A stretch of DNA of 64,000 bases from Polia nebulosa. Its lineage: Eukaryota > Arthropoda > Insecta > Lepidoptera > Noctuidae. The position numbers and the translations under genes were made by a program. Of this stretch, positions 1-10,709 are shown in pieces (position 1 is the first letter of the stretch; each line of letters starts with the position of its first letter). A model generated the notes under the pieces. The model saw nothing but the letters and a program-made list of their open reading frames with translations. It had not been told where the DNA came from and searched no databases. The stretch covers positions 7,254,001-7,318,000 of the forward strand of contig OX589599.1 in assembly GCA_951329385.1 (NCBI GenBank), in the 5' to 3' direction.

Positions 1-39
1 TAGTATTCACACATCAGGCTCATAAGGCGAGTATCCTAA

Positions 40-240
40 CTAATATTATGATGCGTAAGTAAGTTTGTTTGTTACATTTTCACGCCTAAAACACTGAACC
101 GATCATCGTGAAATTTTGCATATTTCTACGTTGTCAGGGGAACAGAAAACTGCCAAGGTCGCGAAAAATTTGTAATAGTCACCGTGGCCCTGGCAACTGA
201 AGTTCCACCAAGAGCGGGATAAGTTATTTAATGATTTCCC
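40..240 (+). repeat. Degenerate interspersed repeat (GTTACATTTTCACGCC type)
   Basis: The stretch around 75-130 (GTTACATTTTCACGCC, then an ACTGAACCGATCATCGTGAA block) matches the body of the repeat family seen more clearly at 4650 and 37590. The CGCGGGCGAAGCC end is missing. Only family resemblance supports it. Confidence 0.35.
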
Positions 241-445
241 AACAAAAAAAAGGATACAGAAAAAGACATAGGGTACCTTTCATCTAGAAAAAAAATACAG
301 TTCCCGAGAGAAAAACCAATAACTTTCGACGGTCATAATTGCTTTAGGATGCTAGATGGCGCTATGTGTCAGTAAACATTTTGCTCCAATGTGAAAAAAA
401 AAATTAAATAAAAAAAAAGCCGGAGCGAGTCGCTAGTTTATAACT

Positions 446-775
446 GACTTCAAAAATCTTGTTTCTCCGCAATTTTTTCGAATACTACTGATCCGATTCG
501 GATGTGGTTTTCGTTATTCAAATGCATATTTTTTTAAGGAAAGTTTTAGTCTATAGTACATTAGGATTTGATGAAGATCTTCGGAGATAGACAGTGGAAC
601 TCTTCAATAACTAAAAGCAAATAACTCGCGATTGCTGCGATCGTATGTCTAAGTATTGTTAACACAATTTAATGAGGAAAAACTTAAAAAAAGTAGAACA
701 GAATTCCAAAAACAAAAGAGCAGTCTGATCTATTTTTTGTAAAAAAGTTTTTTATTTTTCACTTTTCTTAATATA
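446..775 (+). repeat. Diverged copy of the AACCGACTTC foldback family
   Basis: The order of blocks (AACTGACTTC, a GGAGATAGACAGTGGAACTC block, CGCGATTGCTGCGATCGTAT, then GTAAAAAAGTTTTTTATTTTTC) follows the well-preserved copy at 19344-19815. The long hairpin arm at its right end is lost. This is the oldest-looking of seven copies in the window. Confidence 0.5.
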
Positions 776-1416
776 ACTAGTAGATATAATGGTTTCGGTC
801 AGCAAAGGCCTCTGCTCACACCCACTAAGAAGTGGAGCATTGATAACCATGCCTTGATGTTAATATGTCAGAACATATTTCATCGTACCAAATATTTAGT
901 TAATATAATAAAAATAAATAAATAGTAGAAAAACTCTTACCACACCTACTTAATAACTTTCATTATTTATACACTAAAAATAGCTACTCTAACTGTCTAA
1001 AGTAGATCTAAAACAGATCCAAAACAGACTAAAACTGGCGTCCAAAAATTCTTGCGCTTCCCTGGCAACTGTGTGCCCGAAATACCAACAGTTTTGCCAC
1101 TTTGTATGACACTGTTTATCCTCTGACTAACGTAAAATTCAGCCCTATAATAAAAAAAGAAACAATCTCTGGTTTTTTTTACAAAACTTGGTAAATACTC
1201 TTGACTTCTATAGGAGATCATATAACTATAACGTTTTGTTGGCATCACTGTACGATTTTTAGGCCATGTGTTCGTTACTCACTATCTGACCACTTTATTT
1301 ATGTCTATTCTGTCCCGCTTCCACCTACAAAAAACCCGCGCTTCCCCCTTCCGATTTCAATGAAATCTGTCTAGTTCGTCCCGCCATCTCCTTCGTAATC
1401 TGCTCTGTCTGACCAC
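776..1416. other. No gene seen; AT-rich spacer
   Basis: Around 800-830 there is a short AAGGCCTCTGCTCACACC block that resembles the end of common LINE repeats. A minus-strand frame at 997-1248 has no recognisable motif. I see nothing else. Confidence 0.4.
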
Positions 1417-1419
1417 TTA

Positions 1420-2228
1420 AGGCTCAATTACACCTTACGATTTCAAGGGACCCAATTTAGGAAACAGGAAGGTGTAATAGCAGTTAGAGCAGTTAGTGTC
1501 CGATTTAGTGAGATTAAAAGGTCCCGATTTGACTTCTTAAATTGTGTACGATTTAGGATAGTGTAATCGCATCACTCCGATTTAGAGCTAAGTGTTGCCA
1601 ATTTAGTGACTTTGTCACTACAAATGGGCTATTAGTATTTTTATATGTGTTTAAAATTAAATTAAATTTCCTAAGGTCCCTTTCCCAGAAAAAAAATCTG
1701 AGTCCGCTCTTTTCTTTTTTGGTCCGCTCCTGGTAGAATTGGTTTTAGAAACTTTCTAGAGATTTTTGATATTCTGTCTAGGGGCTTTAATTTGTAAGAG
1801 TTGGCAACACTGACAATTTAGGATTCCGATTTAAGAGTCCAATTTAGGATAGTGTAATCGCTAGTTAGAGTAGTGGTGGCCCAATGCTATTGGCCGCGAC
1901 TTACAAGTTGTAGGTCGTGAGTTCAAACCCAGGCGGGCGCTTTACTTTGTGTAAATAATTTCATCACGACTGCTCTCGAAACGGTGAAGCAAAAACATCG
2001 CGAGGAAACCGGCATGTCCTAGAACCAAAAATTCGAAGACCTGTGACATCCACCAATCCGCACTGGGCCCGCGTGGTGGATTACGGCCCACACCCTCTCA
2101 CAGAGAGGAGGCCTGTGCCCCAGCAGACATTAAAAGGCTGATGTTGATGATTAATCGCTAGCTTCCTACTTCCTAGTTAACTTGTTCCTAAATTGGGTCC
2201 CTTGAAATCGGAAGGTGTAATTGAGCCT
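1420..2228. mobile_element. TIR DNA element (MITE), PIF/Harbinger-like, split by a SINE
   Basis: The ends are long inverted repeats: AGGCTCAATTACACCTT at 1420 is mirrored by AAGGTGTAATTGAGCCT, allowing a mismatch, ending at 2228. The inverted match continues through a GGGACCCAATTTAGGAA block for about 60 bp. TTA lies on both sides (1417-1419 and 2229-2231), a 3-bp duplication as in PIF/Harbinger elements; TTAA with a small change is the alternative. The interior is a series of CGATTTAG/CCAATTTAG motifs with no reading frame. A SINE interrupts it at 1865-2151. Without the SINE and one duplication copy the element is about 512 bp. Confidence 0.75.
1865..2151 (+). mobile_element. tRNA-derived SINE with 10-bp target duplication
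   Basis: The 5' part looks like a tRNA gene: an A-box-like block near 1875-1893 (GGTGGCCCAATGC) and a B-box-like GTGAGTTCAAACC near 1917-1929, the two parts of a pol III promoter. The body includes GAACCAAAAATTCGAAGAC and a GGGCCCGCGTGGTGGA block, and the 3' end is AAAAGGCTGATGTTGATGA. TAATCGCTAG is duplicated at 1855-1864 and 2152-2161, which fixes the insertion boundaries. The family recurs at 38498 and 52332. Confidence 0.88.
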
Positions 2229-2520
2229 TTAAAATGAAGAAACTTACTTCACATTTTAAAATTAAGTTCCTCATTTCTCAACCACCGACCATTCATCACA
2301 CAATCTAAACAGCGCATCAGAGACCTAAGACCTATAGATGGTGAGTTTAAATAATGAAGTGCGGTGTACTTATAGTTAATAGGCTGTGCGGCTTAGTTTA
2401 ATGCAGTTAATTGAAATAGACGTAAAATCGATTAGTGCAGTGAGGGCAGCGTGCAAGCACCGCCGTGCCCGACGGATTATCTCGGATTATGTAGTATATG
2501 TGCGGGAATCAGAAGCTTTT

Positions 2521-2759
2521 TTTAAAAAAAAACTGGCCAAGTGCATATCATATGTCCCATATTAAGGTTACTTACCAAATATTGGTATTTGTTAGTAAAG
2601 TATACGTAATAATAAACATAATCACCAAATTTCAAGTTCATTATGTCAATGGGACGTTAAAACATTCTTCGTAACAAAATTTTGTGACAGACGACCGACG
2701 GACAGGCACGTGAGTGACAACAATAGTGCTCCGTTTGGAACCTTCGGGTACGGAACCCA
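2521..2759 (-). repeat. GTTCCGTAC-type dispersed repeat, copy 1
   Basis: Read on the minus strand it runs from GGGTTCCGTACCCGAAGG through a GTCCGTCGG block and AAAATTTTGTTACGAAG to a CTTGGCCAGTTTTT end. The same order of blocks occurs at eight other places in the window. No reading frame. Confidence 0.6.
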
Positions 2760-3732
2760 AGCTTTAGACCCTCGTCATCACGTGTAATGGCACACACGAC
2801 ACAAAACATACCTACTAGCCCAAATTCAACTATCCTACAATTTGCTCATTTGGAGTTCCAGCCCCTACATCCCAGCACCACCATCAGGTCAGCTCGATGG
2901 TATCATAATATTGAATTATCACCGGACTTACATAAGAATGCCAAATTTTAGCTCTATTGGAAACTGACAAGTGGTCAAAAATTGTTTGCAAATTTTGAAG
3001 CGAGCAACTTACATACGAACATTGCAAGTTCAATAAAAAGGCTTTATATAACCAAATTAAAGACCATTCTACTGGACTACTGTCCCCTACTATGGCTTGC
3101 TGATGTCATCATGATTCCGTTGTGAGAGAGAGATCGAGCTATACTAGTCGAATCCCTTTTTCAGAACTGACCCTATTAACATTTATTGTTGGGCCAATAA
3201 TAAAATGATAGCAGATAATGTTGGATAATCAAATGTCAAATATAAATGCTATTTGGGGATTCACGATGGCAATGACACGCCAGGTCTTAGGCATGGGTCT
3301 AAACTCTGAATCAGTTTCTGCTATGTACAATGATAAAAACCATAATGAAGTAAGACGAACTCCACGAACGCATCAAAGAAACGTATGTAAGGAAGTCTTA
3401 ACAAAAATGAAAATTAAATTGCTGCATTCATTCGTGTTTTTGCACCGAGATGTTTTCTATTGAATTTTTATCATCAAACACAATTCATTTTAGGATAACG
3501 TTATTATGTGCTAATAAATTACTTCAATAATTCATCCACTTACCGAGATGAAACGTAAAGTTTGAAATGATGTCACGACCATTTTCCTACCTTCATATTA
3601 TCATGTTACTTGGGGTTAGCTCAACACGCCCACAATGCGACGGGTCGGACTGGATATGCATGATTCGTGATCCTGATGAGATTGATACTTTAGGAAAATG
3701 ATTTACTGTCCTGCCTTATGATTGGTAGCAAA
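2760..3732. other. No gene seen; scraps of repeats
   Basis: At 3085-3135 there is one half of a short TIR element (CCCTACTATGGCTTGCTGATG, then CATCATGATTCCGTTGTGAG) that is complete at 37990-38103. A frame at 3218-3463 has no known motif. About 2890-3000 carries an ACTTTTAGCTC-like block related to 21560-21620. Confidence 0.4.
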
Positions 3733-3993
3733 CAAAAAAATTCGCGTGTCGGTCTTCACACGTTTAGGGTCAATGAGGAAATTTCAAAGAAAAAATCTGA
3801 TTTATCAATAGGCATATTGGTATTTGTTAGTAAAATATACGATATAATAAACATTATCACCAAATTCTTAGTCTATGAACTAGTATAGTCTATGAACTAG
3901 TATATGGGAAGTTAAAATATCCTTCGGAACAAAATTTTGTGACAGACGAGTGACAGCAATCGGGTTCCGTTTGGACCCTTCGGGTACGGAACC
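3733..3993 (-). repeat. GTTCCGTAC-type dispersed repeat, copy 2
   Basis: Ends in GGGTACGGAACCCTA on the plus strand and carries the AAAATTTTGTGACAGACGA and GGTATTTGTTAGTAAAATAT blocks of copy 1 in the same order and orientation. Confidence 0.6.
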
Positions 3994-4640
3994 CTACAAA
4001 ACAATACTATAAAGAATAAATAATTGAAATAAATAATTAATAAGAAAAACAAGAAGCTTTATAGAAATAAACAACAACCTTATTTAGGGTGAAAGAGTTT
4101 AATTCTTTGCCGCGTCGCTGCCAAAACAAAGCACCAAAAAATAACACCGAGTTACTCTGAACTCTCACCATATACTGTAACCTAATGTAATTCTATCCCC
4201 CAGTGCGTTGCGTCTCACCTTTCGCTTTTCAATCATACCCGCTGGCGAAGGTAATTCGGGTGCGGTCCTACGCTGTCAGGCCATATCCCTATCACCGGTG
4301 TAAATACTAACGACCTTTAACATGTCTGGGACTAATTGAAAAGTATTTTTGAGTATACTCTATACCTAGTATTTTTGTGTCGGAAACCTAATCGCAAGGT
4401 ATTTTTGCTTATACTGTGTACCTAGTATTTTTGTAGCGGGAACCGTTTTTTTATTTATCATTTGAATGGGATATGGTCTGGTAGGTATTTTGGGAGGTAA
4501 TTAATTCGGGTTTTGTTTGGGTTTGAGTTTATATTTTTAGATCGGGTTTAATCGGTACAGTTAGCAACAAAATTCCATTAAAAATGATTATATTCAAAAT
4601 ACTTTTTCTGTAGATTGTACATCTTTTCGAAGTTTTATTT
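3994..4640. other. No gene; short tandem duplication at 4340-4442
   Basis: A unit of about 50 bp containing TATACCTAGTATTTTTGTG is repeated once with changes (TGTACCTAGTATTTTTGTAG). Nothing else recognised. Confidence 0.45.
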
Positions 4641-4649
4641 TTAACATTT

Positions 4650-4837
4650 ATTACAAATGCGAAAGTTTGGATGGATGGATGTTTGTTACTCGAACTCGCC
4701 AGACGGGCTGAACGGATCTGGATGAAATTTGAAACAAAGATAGATTATAGTCTGAAAGCAATAATTTATAATAGGGGAAGTCTTGGAGAAGTACTAATTC
4801 CACGCGGGCGGAGCCTCAGGCAGAAGCAAGTGATTAA
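4650..4837 (+). repeat. CGCGGGCGAAGCC-type repeat
   Basis: Contains the full order of the family: AAAGTTTGGATGGATGGATG, GTTACTCGAACTC, GGATGAAATTTG, TAGATTATAGTCTG, then AATTCCACGCGGGCGGAGCC and a GCAGAAGCAAGT end. The family is very common in moths; I cannot say whether it is a LINE 3' end or a SINE. Confidence 0.6.
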
Positions 4838-5630
4838 TAAAAACTGAATTGTTAAGTAGTTTCAAAAGTACCAAACATAATTAAACATTCAATTCAAATA
4901 ACTTCCTTGGCTAAAGTAGAGACGAAATGATGAACAACTCAAACTTTATAACCCATCTGTCGCCAAAATCTATCTCCTATCAAATTCCATTCACAGAAAA
5001 TCGCCTAAAAATAACCTTAAAGCAAAAGAACACGAAAACTTCGTAACCTAAAGCCTATACAGGCATGCCCCCGGGCTGTGGTCCCGCGTAGTAACTAGAG
5101 ATCTGTCCCATAGTCTCGAATTACGCTATCCATTTATTTGCCACACAGCGAACGAGTTTTTATTTGTTTTATAACCCCTCATTTCACTCGATGATTCATT
5201 CGCGAGAGCTCTATTTTTGAACTTGTATTCGATTTTGAATTTTTGAAATAGTCGATTCCCATGCGAACGCATTCGATTTGAACGCATTGGCTGTATACAG
5301 TTTTGATCATTGGTTTTAAAGTTAAACATATGTTTGTGTTTTTTGCAGCGTTCCTTTTAATTTTGAATGCGTTTTCTGTTTTTGAATAAAATGTTGCCAA
5401 ATTTATTTGGTTCTCCACAAAATAAATCTGGGCACATTTTTTGCCGCGTGGCTTTTGGTAGATTTATAGTTTTGCTTTTGTGTGTGATACTGTTGTTAAT
5501 GCTGTGAGCTGTTTTATAACGCGAATTTTGTGAATGTGCAGGTATAAGTATAGGGTCATTCTTCACCCACTGCACCTTTTTTAAAAAATATAATAACCAG
5601 ATGGAAATGGTATTTATATTATGTCTCTAT
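4838..5630. other. No gene seen
   Basis: Three overlapping minus-strand frames (5126-5575) have no domain, no homopolymer pattern and no neighbour that suggests a gene. They are probably chance. Confidence 0.4.
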
Positions 5631-5634
5631 GTTT

Positions 5635-6001
5635 ACTGTCATCTGCCTAGCCTTTTCCAAACTATCTTGGGGTCGGCTTCCAGTCTAACCGGATGCAACT
5701 GAATACCAGTATTTTACATGGAGCGACTGCCTATCTGACCTCCACAACCCAGTTACTGGGTAATACGATACCCCTTGGTAAGACTACATGTCAGACTTTC
5801 GGGCTTCTGACGACCCGTAACGACTGTCAAAGATCCACGATTGACAGCCGGGACCAACGGCTAAACGTGCTTTCCGAGGCACGGAGAAGTCTCGGTATGT
5901 AAAGATGGTCACCCATCCACGGACCAACCCCGGCAAGCGTTGCTTAACCTGATAAATCGACCCGTGCGGCTGTTATTACTTTAGCCATGAGCTCCTCGTC
6001 T
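5635..6001 (-). mobile_element. 5S rRNA-derived SINE (SINE3 type)
   Basis: On the minus strand the 5' part contains GGTTAAGCAACGC (near 5938-5953) followed by GTGGATGGGTGACCAT (5905-5920). These correspond to the box A and box C promoter elements of 5S rRNA genes, in the right order and at about the right spacing. The body continues to a 3' end AAAAGGCTAGGCAGATGA. A 5S head on a longer tail is the definition of a SINE3 element. Partial copies lie at 22077 and 52488. Confidence 0.7.
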
Positions 6002-6124
6002 CTATGTATACTGTATACCTAGATAAGTTTTCAACCTGGGCAAAGCCGGGACACGGTGTTAGTTATGTTATAAAATGCTTTAGAGTAAGGTAGTTAAAAA
6101 CAATAAATTATATTAAAAGCTACC

Positions 6125-6260
6125 CTATGTGCTATTCCAGACTATAATCTATCTCTATGCCAAAATTCATCTAGATCCGTTCAGCTGTTGTGGCGTGATT
6201 GAGTAACAAAAATCCATTCATCCATCCATACTTTCACATTTATAATATTAGTAGGAAAAG
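6125..6260 (-). repeat. CGCGGGCGAAGCC-type repeat, truncated
   Basis: GCTATTCCAGACTATAATC, CATCTAGATCCGTTCAGC and GTGATTGAGTAACAAA are the reverse of blocks in the copy at 4650. Confidence 0.6.
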
Positions 6261-6689
6261 TAGGAAATAGTACGATTTAAATGCAAACTCTAACCACTAC
6301 ATAAAACGAAACATCGTAAAACGCCTATTCACTTTTGAAGTACCTACTAAAACTTTACAAAAAGAAACAAGAAACTAACAAAACAATTGCCGACTAAAAC
6401 CACCCATTTGCCACTTCAAACTAACAATTAATTCCACACCATAAAAGCCAGGAAATATAAACACATCATTACAAATTTATTAATAACCCATTGGAAAGCA
6501 TAAAGCAAATGCAACAAATTATAAATGGCTCAGTAATAAATGTGTTCTTACTCTTTGTGAGACTGTGGAATTGTTTCAGTAAGACCACTTCGAACAATGG
6601 AGACAGAAGTCCTGGCTCTTCATTACAGAGCATCATCAATATAACGATAGCTTTGTTATCACACAATACTAAATATATAATAAATTAAA

Positions 6690-6880
6690 GGCGAAAGTTT
6701 TAAATGTGTGTCTTTGTATGTTTGTTACTATTTCACGCAAAAACTACTGAGAGGATTTTGATGAAACTTTACAATAATATAGCTTATGTATACATCAGAA
6801 TAACATAAAGGCTATAGTTTATAATGGGGGGAAGTACTAATAATTAAGAGTATTCTGTCTATCTATCTATCTATCTATGC
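6690..6880 (+). repeat. CGCGGGCGAAGCC-type repeat fragment and a TCTA microsatellite
   Basis: TTTGTTACTATTTCACGC, GATGAAACTTTAC and GGCTATAGTTTATAATGGGG are diverged family blocks. At about 6857-6879 there are about five tandem TCTA units. Confidence 0.5.
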
Positions 6881-7255
6881 AGATTTGTAACAGTCAGAAA
6901 ACCGACTGGCGACCTTCATCATCATCATCATGTCTGCCGAAAGATGTCCACTGCAGCTGGACATCGGCCTCCCCTAAGTGTCGCCACAATGACCAGTCCT
7001 ATGCATCTCGTATCCATCAGATTCCCGCGACCCTTACCAGATCATCAGTCCACTTTGTGGGAGGTCTTTCAACGCTGCGTCTTCCGGTACGCAGTCACCT
7101 CTTCAGAACCTTTCGGTCCCATCAACCGTCTGTTCTGTGAGCATATGCCCTGCCCACTGCCGCTATCCTTGATACTCCTGAGAATATCTTCATTCCTGAC
7201 CAGCGCTAGGAAACTTCGATCATTGCCCTCTCAATTTCCCTTTGGGTAACTTTAA

Positions 7256-7432
7256 GCCTTCTTATAAATGGTGATCTATGGGGTGTAGTGGCGCACCACA
7301 CCCTAGTTAAGTATTGTCTATGGTTGTTGCCGGTGTGACCATAGATGAGATCCCTAGACAAATTTAGTTTAGTTTTATTTTTTGTACTATTTGTACAAAA
7401 TAAATCATTTTTATTTCTTTCTTTCTTCTTCT
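7256..7432. mobile_element. Unclassified insertion inside the LINE relic
   Basis: It interrupts the LINE match. It contains a near-palindrome (GGGTGTAGTGGCGCACCACACCC, one mismatch) and ends in a GTACAAAATAAATC block followed by TTTCTTTCTTTCTTC. The AATAAA plus a simple tail suggests a retroposed 3' end. Confidence 0.45.
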
Positions 7433-7485
7433 ATAGCCCATTGTGAGCGACCACGTTTCAGTGCCATATGTTATTACTGGCAACA

Positions 7486-7522
7486 CGCACTAGTCATAGA
7501 CCGAAAGTCTATGACTAGTGCG
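7486..7522. repeat. Perfect 16-bp hairpin
   Basis: CGCACTAGTCATAGAC (7486-7501) and its exact complement GTCTATGACTAGTGCG (7507-7522) are separated by 5 nt. Confidence 0.85.
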
Positions 7523-7600
7523 ACACGGAGGCACTCTTGAGACACGGAGAGAAAAAGATACCACGCAGCTTCCCCAACGCTGCACAGCCTTTCATGCGAC

Positions 7601-8182
7601 CCTGAGTAACCAAATTAATAGCGACTAGAATATGGAGACCATGATAAGTTAAGATACCTGCTTACCTACTTAGACTTTCAGGACTTGTTAACTGAATTTT
7701 CAAAGTAAGAGGATGATTTTAGTAGTATACTTTATAGCCACTAATAAGGTTTAACCGAACTTTACGTCTCTTCTGGCATTTTTTCCTAAAGCACCTATTA
7801 TAGGATGCGAAGTCCATCTGATGGCAACTCCACCGCAGAAAGATGCGATCTCTGGCGAGAGAACTTCGGTCCACCTGAATATTTCATCAAGCCATCGGAG
7901 AGCCTGCTTCCGCCTGGGCTAATCTGAAAAACTTTAAATAGACTCCCTACTCAGGTTGGCCGCAGTAAAGACAACCACCATAGGTGAGAGGTCTCGGATG
8001 GCTCCGATTTTCGGTGTTTGTGCGGCGTTTCTCCTCAGACCATGGCCCACCTCTCAACTTGCTCTGCTTACCCTGTCACCTTTACGTGTAAGGACTTTAT
8101 GGCCGCATCAGTGAATGCAGTTGCCGTTGCTGAATACTGGGCCAAACATAATGTCTAGTTATTAAATTTGCCATCGACATGC
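7601..8182. other. No gene recognised
   Basis: The part 7800-8160 is richer in GC than its surroundings and might be an old LINE relic, but I found no frame or motif that supports this. Confidence 0.35.
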
Positions 8183-8386
8183 TAAGAAGAAGTAGAAGTG
8201 AGACACTCACTCTTGGAATTACTCCTGTATTGTGGGTGCGTAGACAAACGTGTAAACTCACAAACACGAGACACCCAGACCCGGAACAACTATCTGTAGG
8301 CCATACAAATATTCCGTGCGAGAATCAAACCCGCGACGCGCAGTGCAGTGCAGCCATCGCTCAACCACTGCGCCAACCGTGTCATC
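8183..8386 (-). mobile_element. tRNA-derived SINE, second family
   Basis: On the minus strand the head GGTTGGCGCAGTGGTTGAGC resembles a tRNA A box. The block GCGGGTTTGATTCTCGC, just 3' of it, fits the B box. A GTCTGGGTGTCTCGTG block and an AAGAAG-rich end (minus strand CTTCTACTTCTTC) follow. It differs in body sequence from the SINE at 1865. It is not a tRNA gene, because the stems do not pair around the boxes and a long body follows. Confidence 0.7.
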
Positions 8387-9051
8387 GAATGCCGTCCCAG
8401 AGATGGTTAGATGATGGTTTGATGATAACCGATTTCATCACCTACAACTTCCATAAAGATCTCTACAAGTAACACATCAAAACTATAGACAAACTTGTTT
8501 TTTTTTTCAAGCTTGCAATCAACGATTGCGTAGGATTCTCAATGCGCCTTTTGAACCTTTTATTTTCTTTTCCCCGACGGTGTTTGACTAACGACATCCG
8601 TATGTAATTAAGCCTGCCCGCCCTACCTCGGCTCAGCGTGAAGATATGATGGTAGATTTTAGGTTATCATTAGTCGAAACAGCTACTGTGATAACGATAT
8701 CGGATCGGTAATGTGAAAATGCATTTGAGTTGCGTTTATTTTGCGCAGGAGGGGCGAGGTCTGAGTGTCAGCGATTCTGTTCTTTATTTGTAATAGTATT
8801 TTACTAACCTGTTTTTATTAGAATCCTGGCTAAAAAATATTCCTGGTTAATCTCAATTTCTGTTTATGTTCAGACTTAAGTTAATCGCCTTGAACTAAAC
8901 ATAGGTATAAAAAGACTGAAGATATGTTTCCACTCACCCTTGTGATTACTCTTCAACCACTTGTTCTAACTAAAAACAAATCATAACCCTGGTAAAACAC
9001 TATAAAGTGCCAGCCGAAACAATTTAATTAATATTCTTTATATTTCCATCA
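8387..9051. other. No gene seen
   Basis: AT-rich sequence with no recognised repeat or frame. Confidence 0.4.
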
Positions 9052-9975
9052 CAAGCATTGTCCCTATTTTTACTAGAAGTAAAACACTTACTCTACTCTT
9101 ACCGCTCAAATAGTCAAGCTACCGCGTATTAACACTCAGTTCATAGCTACAGCTAGTAATTCATCATTAATTAACAGTTCCAATGAGCATTATTATAAAT
9201 AAGTAAATCGCTTCCCTTTCCTTACTCGCTCTCACTGCGCCCACGGCCTTATAGCTGGTTGGTAGCAACAGCGCTTCATTCACCATTATTGTACAGTTCC
9301 AGCGAGGATTGTATTTATTATTACATTTTTATTTTTTTTCCTCAGCCCACGCTGTGCCACTGCTGAGCAAAGACCTCGCTCATATTTTTTTATTTTTTAA
9401 TGATACCTCGGAACGGCGCCCGTCTTCATGCACCCACTGTAAGATTATCGTGGCCCATCTGCTCTCATGTATCCTATGCCTAAACCTATTGTTACAACTA
9501 AAACGCTTACGATTCTCTAGTCGCTCTCACTACAGCCACGCCCTTATAGCAGGTTCGTAGTGATAGCTATTTATCATTATTTTTCAGTTCCAGCGAAGAT
9601 TGTGCCTATTGTTACCACAACTAAAACGCTTGCTCTTCTCTAGTCGATCTCACTACAGCCACACTCTTATAGCAGGTTCGTAGCGATAGCTATTTATCAT
9701 TATTGTGCAGTTCCAGCGAGGATTGTGCCTATTGTTACCACAGCTAAAACGCTTGCTCTTCTCTAGTCGCTCTCACTACAGTCACGTCCTTATAGCAGGT
9801 TCGTAAGGATAGCTATTCATCATTATGGTGCAGTTCCAGCGAGGATTGTGCCTATTGTTACAACAACTAAAACGCTTACACTTCTCAAATCGCTCTCAGT
9901 ACAGCCACGCCCTTATAGCAGGTTCGTAGCGATAGCTATTAATCATTATTGTACAGTTCCACCGAGCATTGTCCC
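9052..9975. repeat. Minisatellite with a 123-bp unit
   Basis: The marker TATAGCAGGTTCGTA starts at 9545, 9668, 9791 and 9914, exactly 123 bp apart. Each unit includes CAGTTCCAGCGAGGATTGTG and CTAAAACGCTTGCTCTTCTC. More diverged units extend left to about 9052 (TATAGCTGGTTGGTAGC near 9250). An unrelated block (about 9330-9470, with CCCACGCTGTGCCACTGC) interrupts the array. The unit length is a multiple of three, but stops occur in every unit, so it is not coding. Confidence 0.85.
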
Positions 9976-10228
9976 ATTTTATTCTCGATTTCATCAACTC
10001 AACGAATTCAGGTTAATGGCAGCTTCACACTTTGTGTGCACTTTTATTTACTTACTGGCTGCACTTTGTTATGGATTTACAGTCTTGTTTGTAAAAATCG
10101 CTAACCATATTATGCTTTAATACTGATTTACAGACTCTAATTTCAAGTTCTATAAAGAAAGTTTTGAAATAAAAAGTTGCTGATCAGTATTTACACTAAT
10201 CCCATTGTGATTTTTTTTTTTTATTAAA

Positions 10229-10450
10229 AACTAGCTGACCCGACAGACGTTGTCCTGTCTTAGCTATAAACCGTCAAACGCGCGAAGTTTAAATAGTCGT
10301 TAAGTTTTCTGAAATTTTCTAATTTTTTTATGAACCTTCTCCTGATACAAACACAACAAAAAAATAATTAGCGAAATCGGTCCAACCATTCACGCGTGAT
10401 GCCATGACCCAGGAAATAGAGATTCATTTTATACATATTTAAATAGATAG
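10229..10450. repeat. TAGCTGACCCG-type dispersed repeat
   Basis: AACTAGCTGACCCGACAGAC opens a block with GAAATCGGTCCAACCATTCA, a wording common at the ends of moth and other insect LINE-like repeats. It ends just before the RTE insertion at 10465. Confidence 0.5.
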
Positions 10451-10464
10451 AAAAGATACTACTT

Positions 10465-10695
10465 CATCATTCTGCTGCCCTTATCCCAATTTATTTGGGG
10501 TCGGCGCAACATGTCTTTTTCTTCCATACTCCTCTATTAGTCGTCATCTCTGTAGTCACCCCTTTTTTACCCATATCCTCTTTCACACAGTCCAACCATC
10601 GTTTCTTTGGCCTTCCCCTACTCTTATAGCCATCCACATCCATACACAAGACTTTCCTCACGACATTTTCTTCATTCCTCCGCATCACTATCATC
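10465..10695 (-). mobile_element. RTE-type LINE 3' end with 14-bp target duplication
   Basis: AAAAGATACTACTT is duplicated at 10451-10464 and 10696-10709. Between the copies, the minus strand encodes the C-terminus of an RTE-like polymerase (RRNEENVVRKVL, then GYKSRGRPKKRWLDCVKED and a WKKKTCCADPK end). The same protein end is found at 35902 and, longer, at 58197. It is a 5'-truncated copy. Confidence 0.9.
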
Positions 10696-10709
10696 AAAAG
10701 ATACTACTT

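Larger units (their letters stand above)
6895..7600 (-). pseudogene. Degenerate non-LTR retrotransposon ORF2, C-terminal part
   Basis: Read on the minus strand in broken frames, 7255-6900 gives the order of residues common at the end of LINE polymerases: a G(R)RSVxRPPTKWTDDL block, then VRVAG, WxRDA, and WxxLGEAxVQ. The last part is CCACTGCAGCTGGACATCGG-like DNA next to a CATCATCATCAT tail at 6900-6918. The match resumes upstream at about 7433-7600 after an insertion. Frameshifts and stops break it. The nearest groups are Jockey/R1/RTE-like LINEs; I cannot choose among them. Confidence 0.65.

Noticed and set aside
5126..5575. Group of overlapping minus-strand frames
   Set aside because: Three frames overlap in different phases, none with a domain; probably chance.
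5900..5960. True 5S rRNA gene
   Set aside because: Only the promoter boxes match; the rest of the 120-nt gene is not conserved and a repeat body follows.
6877..7249. Two plus-strand frames of 87 and 101 codons
   Set aside because: They are antisense shadows of the LINE polymerase relic on the minus strand.
8290..8386. tRNA gene on the minus strand
   Set aside because: A and B boxes are recognisable, but the acceptor and anticodon stems do not fold and a SINE body follows.
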